Shown here one piece after another: positions 5,902 to 7,232 of a stretch of 7,232 bases of DNA. The stretch is from an uncultured Bdellovibrionales bacterium (GTDB taxonomy: Bacteria > Bdellovibrionota > Bdellovibrionia > Bdellovibrionales > JAMPXM01), in NCBI GenBank assembly GCA_937927435.1, contig CALBDW010000162.1:1-7232 (forward strand), written 5' to 3'. Both the position numbers and the translations under genes were made by a program. Within the stretch, counting starts at the first letter, position 1; each line of letters starts with the position of its first letter. The notes beneath the pieces were generated by a model. That model saw nothing but the letters and a program-made list of their open reading frames with translations. It was not told the DNA's origin and did not search any database.

Positions 5902-6375
5902 ATGCGAATTTGGAAAAGCCGAGCCATTGCCGGCGCGTTATCGCTCCTCTTGGCTTCCGCCTTGGGCTGTACAATGCTTCAGAAAACCATTGAAAAACCG
6001 AAGGTACAGCTCCACAGTGTCGGCTTGAAAAAGCTAGAAAATCAGGGCCTGACGTTGCTCGTCGGGCTCGAAGTTGAAAACCCGAACGCTTTCGAGCTTC
6101 GGGTCGACAGCCTTCGCTATGAAGCGGAAATCGAAGGCCGTAAGGTCGCGACGGGCATGCTCGAGGACTCCGTTGGAGTTCCGGCCAAAGGCAAGTCGGT
6201 CGTGGAAATTCCGGTGGCCATCAACTACGGCGATCTTTTCGGTTCGGTTCTCGATTGGGTGACCCGTATGGGGCAGAACGAAAAGAAGACCCGGTACCGT
6301 GTCAAAGGCTCCGTTCGCGTCGGATTACTCGATATTCCGTTCGACGAACAGGGTGAATTGGATCTTGAGCAGTGA
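5902..6375 (+). CDS. LEA type 2 (WHy-domain) putative lipoprotein
   Basis: This 157-residue protein is a small LEA14-like protein. Residues 1-22 form a lipoprotein signal (MRIWKSR, hydrophobic core, then SALGC with C23 as the lipidation site; the -3 position is Ala rather than the usual Leu, so the lipobox is acceptable but not perfect). From about residue 37 to 150 it has the LEA_2/WHy pattern: LLVGLEVENPNAFELRV, LRYEAEIEGRKVATG, VPAKGKSVVEIPVAINY. Proteins of this kind are beta-sandwiches in the periplasm or on membranes, linked to stress tolerance in some organisms; their bacterial role is poorly known. An in-frame ATG at 5896 would add two residues; 5902 is preferred because a weak GGG is better spaced. 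It sits between the binding protein (14 nt) and the phosphatase (1 nt), so it is probably in the same operon. Confidence 0.85.
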   Translation: MRIWKSRAIAGALSLLLASALGCTMLQKTIEKPKVQLHSVGLKKLENQGLTLLVGLEVENPNAFELRVDSLRYEAEIEGRKVATGMLEDSVGVPAKGKSVVEIPVAINYGDLFGSVLDWVTRMGQNEKKTRYRVKGSVRVGLLDIPFDEQGELDLEQ

Positions 6376-6376
6376 T

Positions 6377-7021
6377 ATGTCGAGTTTGAAGACGGTGTTT
6401 GTCTTTCGCCACGGCGAAACGGATTGGAACAGGGAGCATCGCATGCAGGGCGGAAGCGATATTCCGCTCAATGAGAACGGACGGAAGCAGGCGGCCTTCC
6501 TGGCTGAATTCTTCCGAGCGAACCCGGTCGACGTTTTCCTTTCCAGCGACTTGATTCGCGCCCACGATACGGCCCGGATTGCGCGCGGCGATTTGGACGT
6601 GCCGATCATTATCGACCCCCGCTTGCGTGAGACGAACCTCGGCGACGCAGAAGGGATGCTCTTTACGGAAGCCGAGGCCAAGTTCGGGAAAGAGCTCATC
6701 ATGCAATGGCGGCACGTCGGTCCCGAATACCAGCACGTGCGTTTTCCGAACGGCGAATCTAAGCTCGAACATCTGAAGCGCCTTCTCGGCGCGTTGGAAG
6801 ATTTCCTGCACTCCACGCCCCATCGCCGCATTGGCGTTGCCACTCATGGAGGCGCGATCCGGCGCTTGATTCATCACATGCGTCCCGAGCTCAGGGAGCC
6901 GGTTTCCATCGGCAACTGCGTGACATACAGGGTGCTCTATAGCGTCGAAACGCGTGCCTGGGACGTTGATCTCGAGCCCGTTTGCGTCGCGGCTCAAACG
7001 GCAGTGGCGTTGAGATACTGA
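6377..7021 (+). CDS. Histidine phosphatase / phosphoglycerate-mutase-family protein
   Basis: This 214-residue protein has the complete active site of the cofactor-independent-of-metal histidine phosphatase family. VFRHGETDWN (8-17) carries the phospho-accepting H12 and R11. SSDLIRAHDTA (56-66) supplies R61. LRETNLGDAEG (83-93) carries the presumed acid E85. ATHGG (155-159) holds the second histidine H157. Length matches small-molecule phosphatases such as CobC or broad phosphatases more than glycolytic mutase, so a phosphatase is likelier than a mutase. The substrate is unknown. The ATG at 6377 comes 1 nt after the lipoprotein stop, so the two are translationally close. The upstream open frame from 6299 lies inside the lipoprotein gene and is rejected. 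Its stop is 2 nt from the stop of a convergent gene. Confidence 0.93.
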   Translation: MSSLKTVFVFRHGETDWNREHRMQGGSDIPLNENGRKQAAFLAEFFRANPVDVFLSSDLIRAHDTARIARGDLDVPIIIDPRLRETNLGDAEGMLFTEAEAKFGKELIMQWRHVGPEYQHVRFPNGESKLEHLKRLLGALEDFLHSTPHRRIGVATHGGAIRRLIHHMRPELREPVSIGNCVTYRVLYSVETRAWDVDLEPVCVAAQTAVALRY

Positions 7022-7023
7022 GT

Positions 7024-7232
7024 TTAGGACACTAAGCTTTCGACGCGGACAATGCCGTTCTTATCGATAACGATTCGGTAAAGTTGCGTTTGTGTTTGCC
7101 GCGGAACTGGTGTTCTACGTTTGAACTTGAAGAGCGAGCGCGTTTCCGCGGGGCCGGACGTCGTCTTCATGCAAAGATAGAAATAATAAACGCGGTGTGA
7201 GCGCGATGAGAGAATACGGCCTTTGGCATCGA
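7024..7232 (-). CDS. Unrecognised protein, C-terminal part (cut by right edge)
   Basis: On the minus strand one frame is open from the window edge (first full codon 7230-7228) to TAA at 7026-7024, giving 68 residues. The other two minus frames have stops within this stretch. The visible end is basic and ends LYRIVIDKNGIVRVESLVS, which reads as a beta-strand-rich tail, and an earlier part is YYFYLCMKTT. I do not recognise a family. It is convergent with the phosphatase gene, whose stop lies only 2 nt away, and no terminator hairpin separates them. That this is a gene rather than chance is inferred from the length of open frame and from the neat end-to-end fit with its neighbour. Confidence 0.6.
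   Translation of the reverse strand, partial: DAKGRILSSRSHRVYYFYLCMKTTSGPAETRSLFKFKRRTPVPRQTQTQLYRIVIDKNGIVRVESLVS

Noticed and set aside
6302..6997. A 231-codon minus-strand open frame under the histidine phosphatase
   Set aside because: The plus-strand frame has all catalytic motifs of the phosphatase family; the antisense frame is a shadow.

Overview
The window reads as a densely coded stretch of chromosome from a Gram-negative bacterium, mid to slightly high GC judged by eye. Two Sec-type secreted proteins, a putative lipoprotein and a periplasmic binding protein support a diderm. The mix of a cyclic-nucleotide-binding/zinc-ribbon protein and small secreted proteins of unknown family would suit a Bdellovibrionota-like or related proteobacterial lineage, but that is only a weak inference. 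There is no sign of a mobile element, CRISPR array, tRNA or rRNA.

Layout. (1) 1-1048 (+): the C-terminal part of a protein cut by the window edge, with the end of a cyclic-nucleotide-binding domain, a long helical/winged-helix-like middle and a C-terminal four-cysteine zinc ribbon. (2) 1049-1234: an intergenic region with a 9-bp perfect hairpin inside two further inverted repeats, then a good sigma70-type promoter with an extended -10. (3) 1235-2188 (+): two tandem paralogous genes for small secreted proteins of unrecognised family that share an NDWIK motif. (4) 2164-3303 (-): a TRAM-less, RlmC-like Fe-S uracil-5-methyltransferase for RNA, convergent with the second secreted gene and overlapping it by 25 bp. 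A 12-bp perfect inverted repeat sits just beyond that gene's stop. (5) 3304-3358: a 55-bp divergent promoter region. (6) 3359-7021 (+): a compact gene run of ABC ATPase, permease, NMT1/THI5-like substrate-binding protein, LEA-type-2 lipoprotein and histidine phosphatase. (7) 7024-7232 (-): the C-terminal 68 codons of an unrecognised gene that enters from the right edge.

How they fit together. The ATPase and permease overlap at ATGA. The binding protein follows after 76 nt, the lipoprotein after 14 nt and the phosphatase after 1 nt. The run from 3359 to 7021 could therefore be one transcription unit built around an importer of the thiamine-precursor/nitrate/sulfonate superfamily. The binding protein looks most like pyrimidine-precursor (ThiY/NMT1) proteins, but I see no TPP riboswitch and no thiamine-synthesis gene, so the substrate is open. 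The least explained part of the window is the pair of secreted paralogs and the structured promoter region in front of them.
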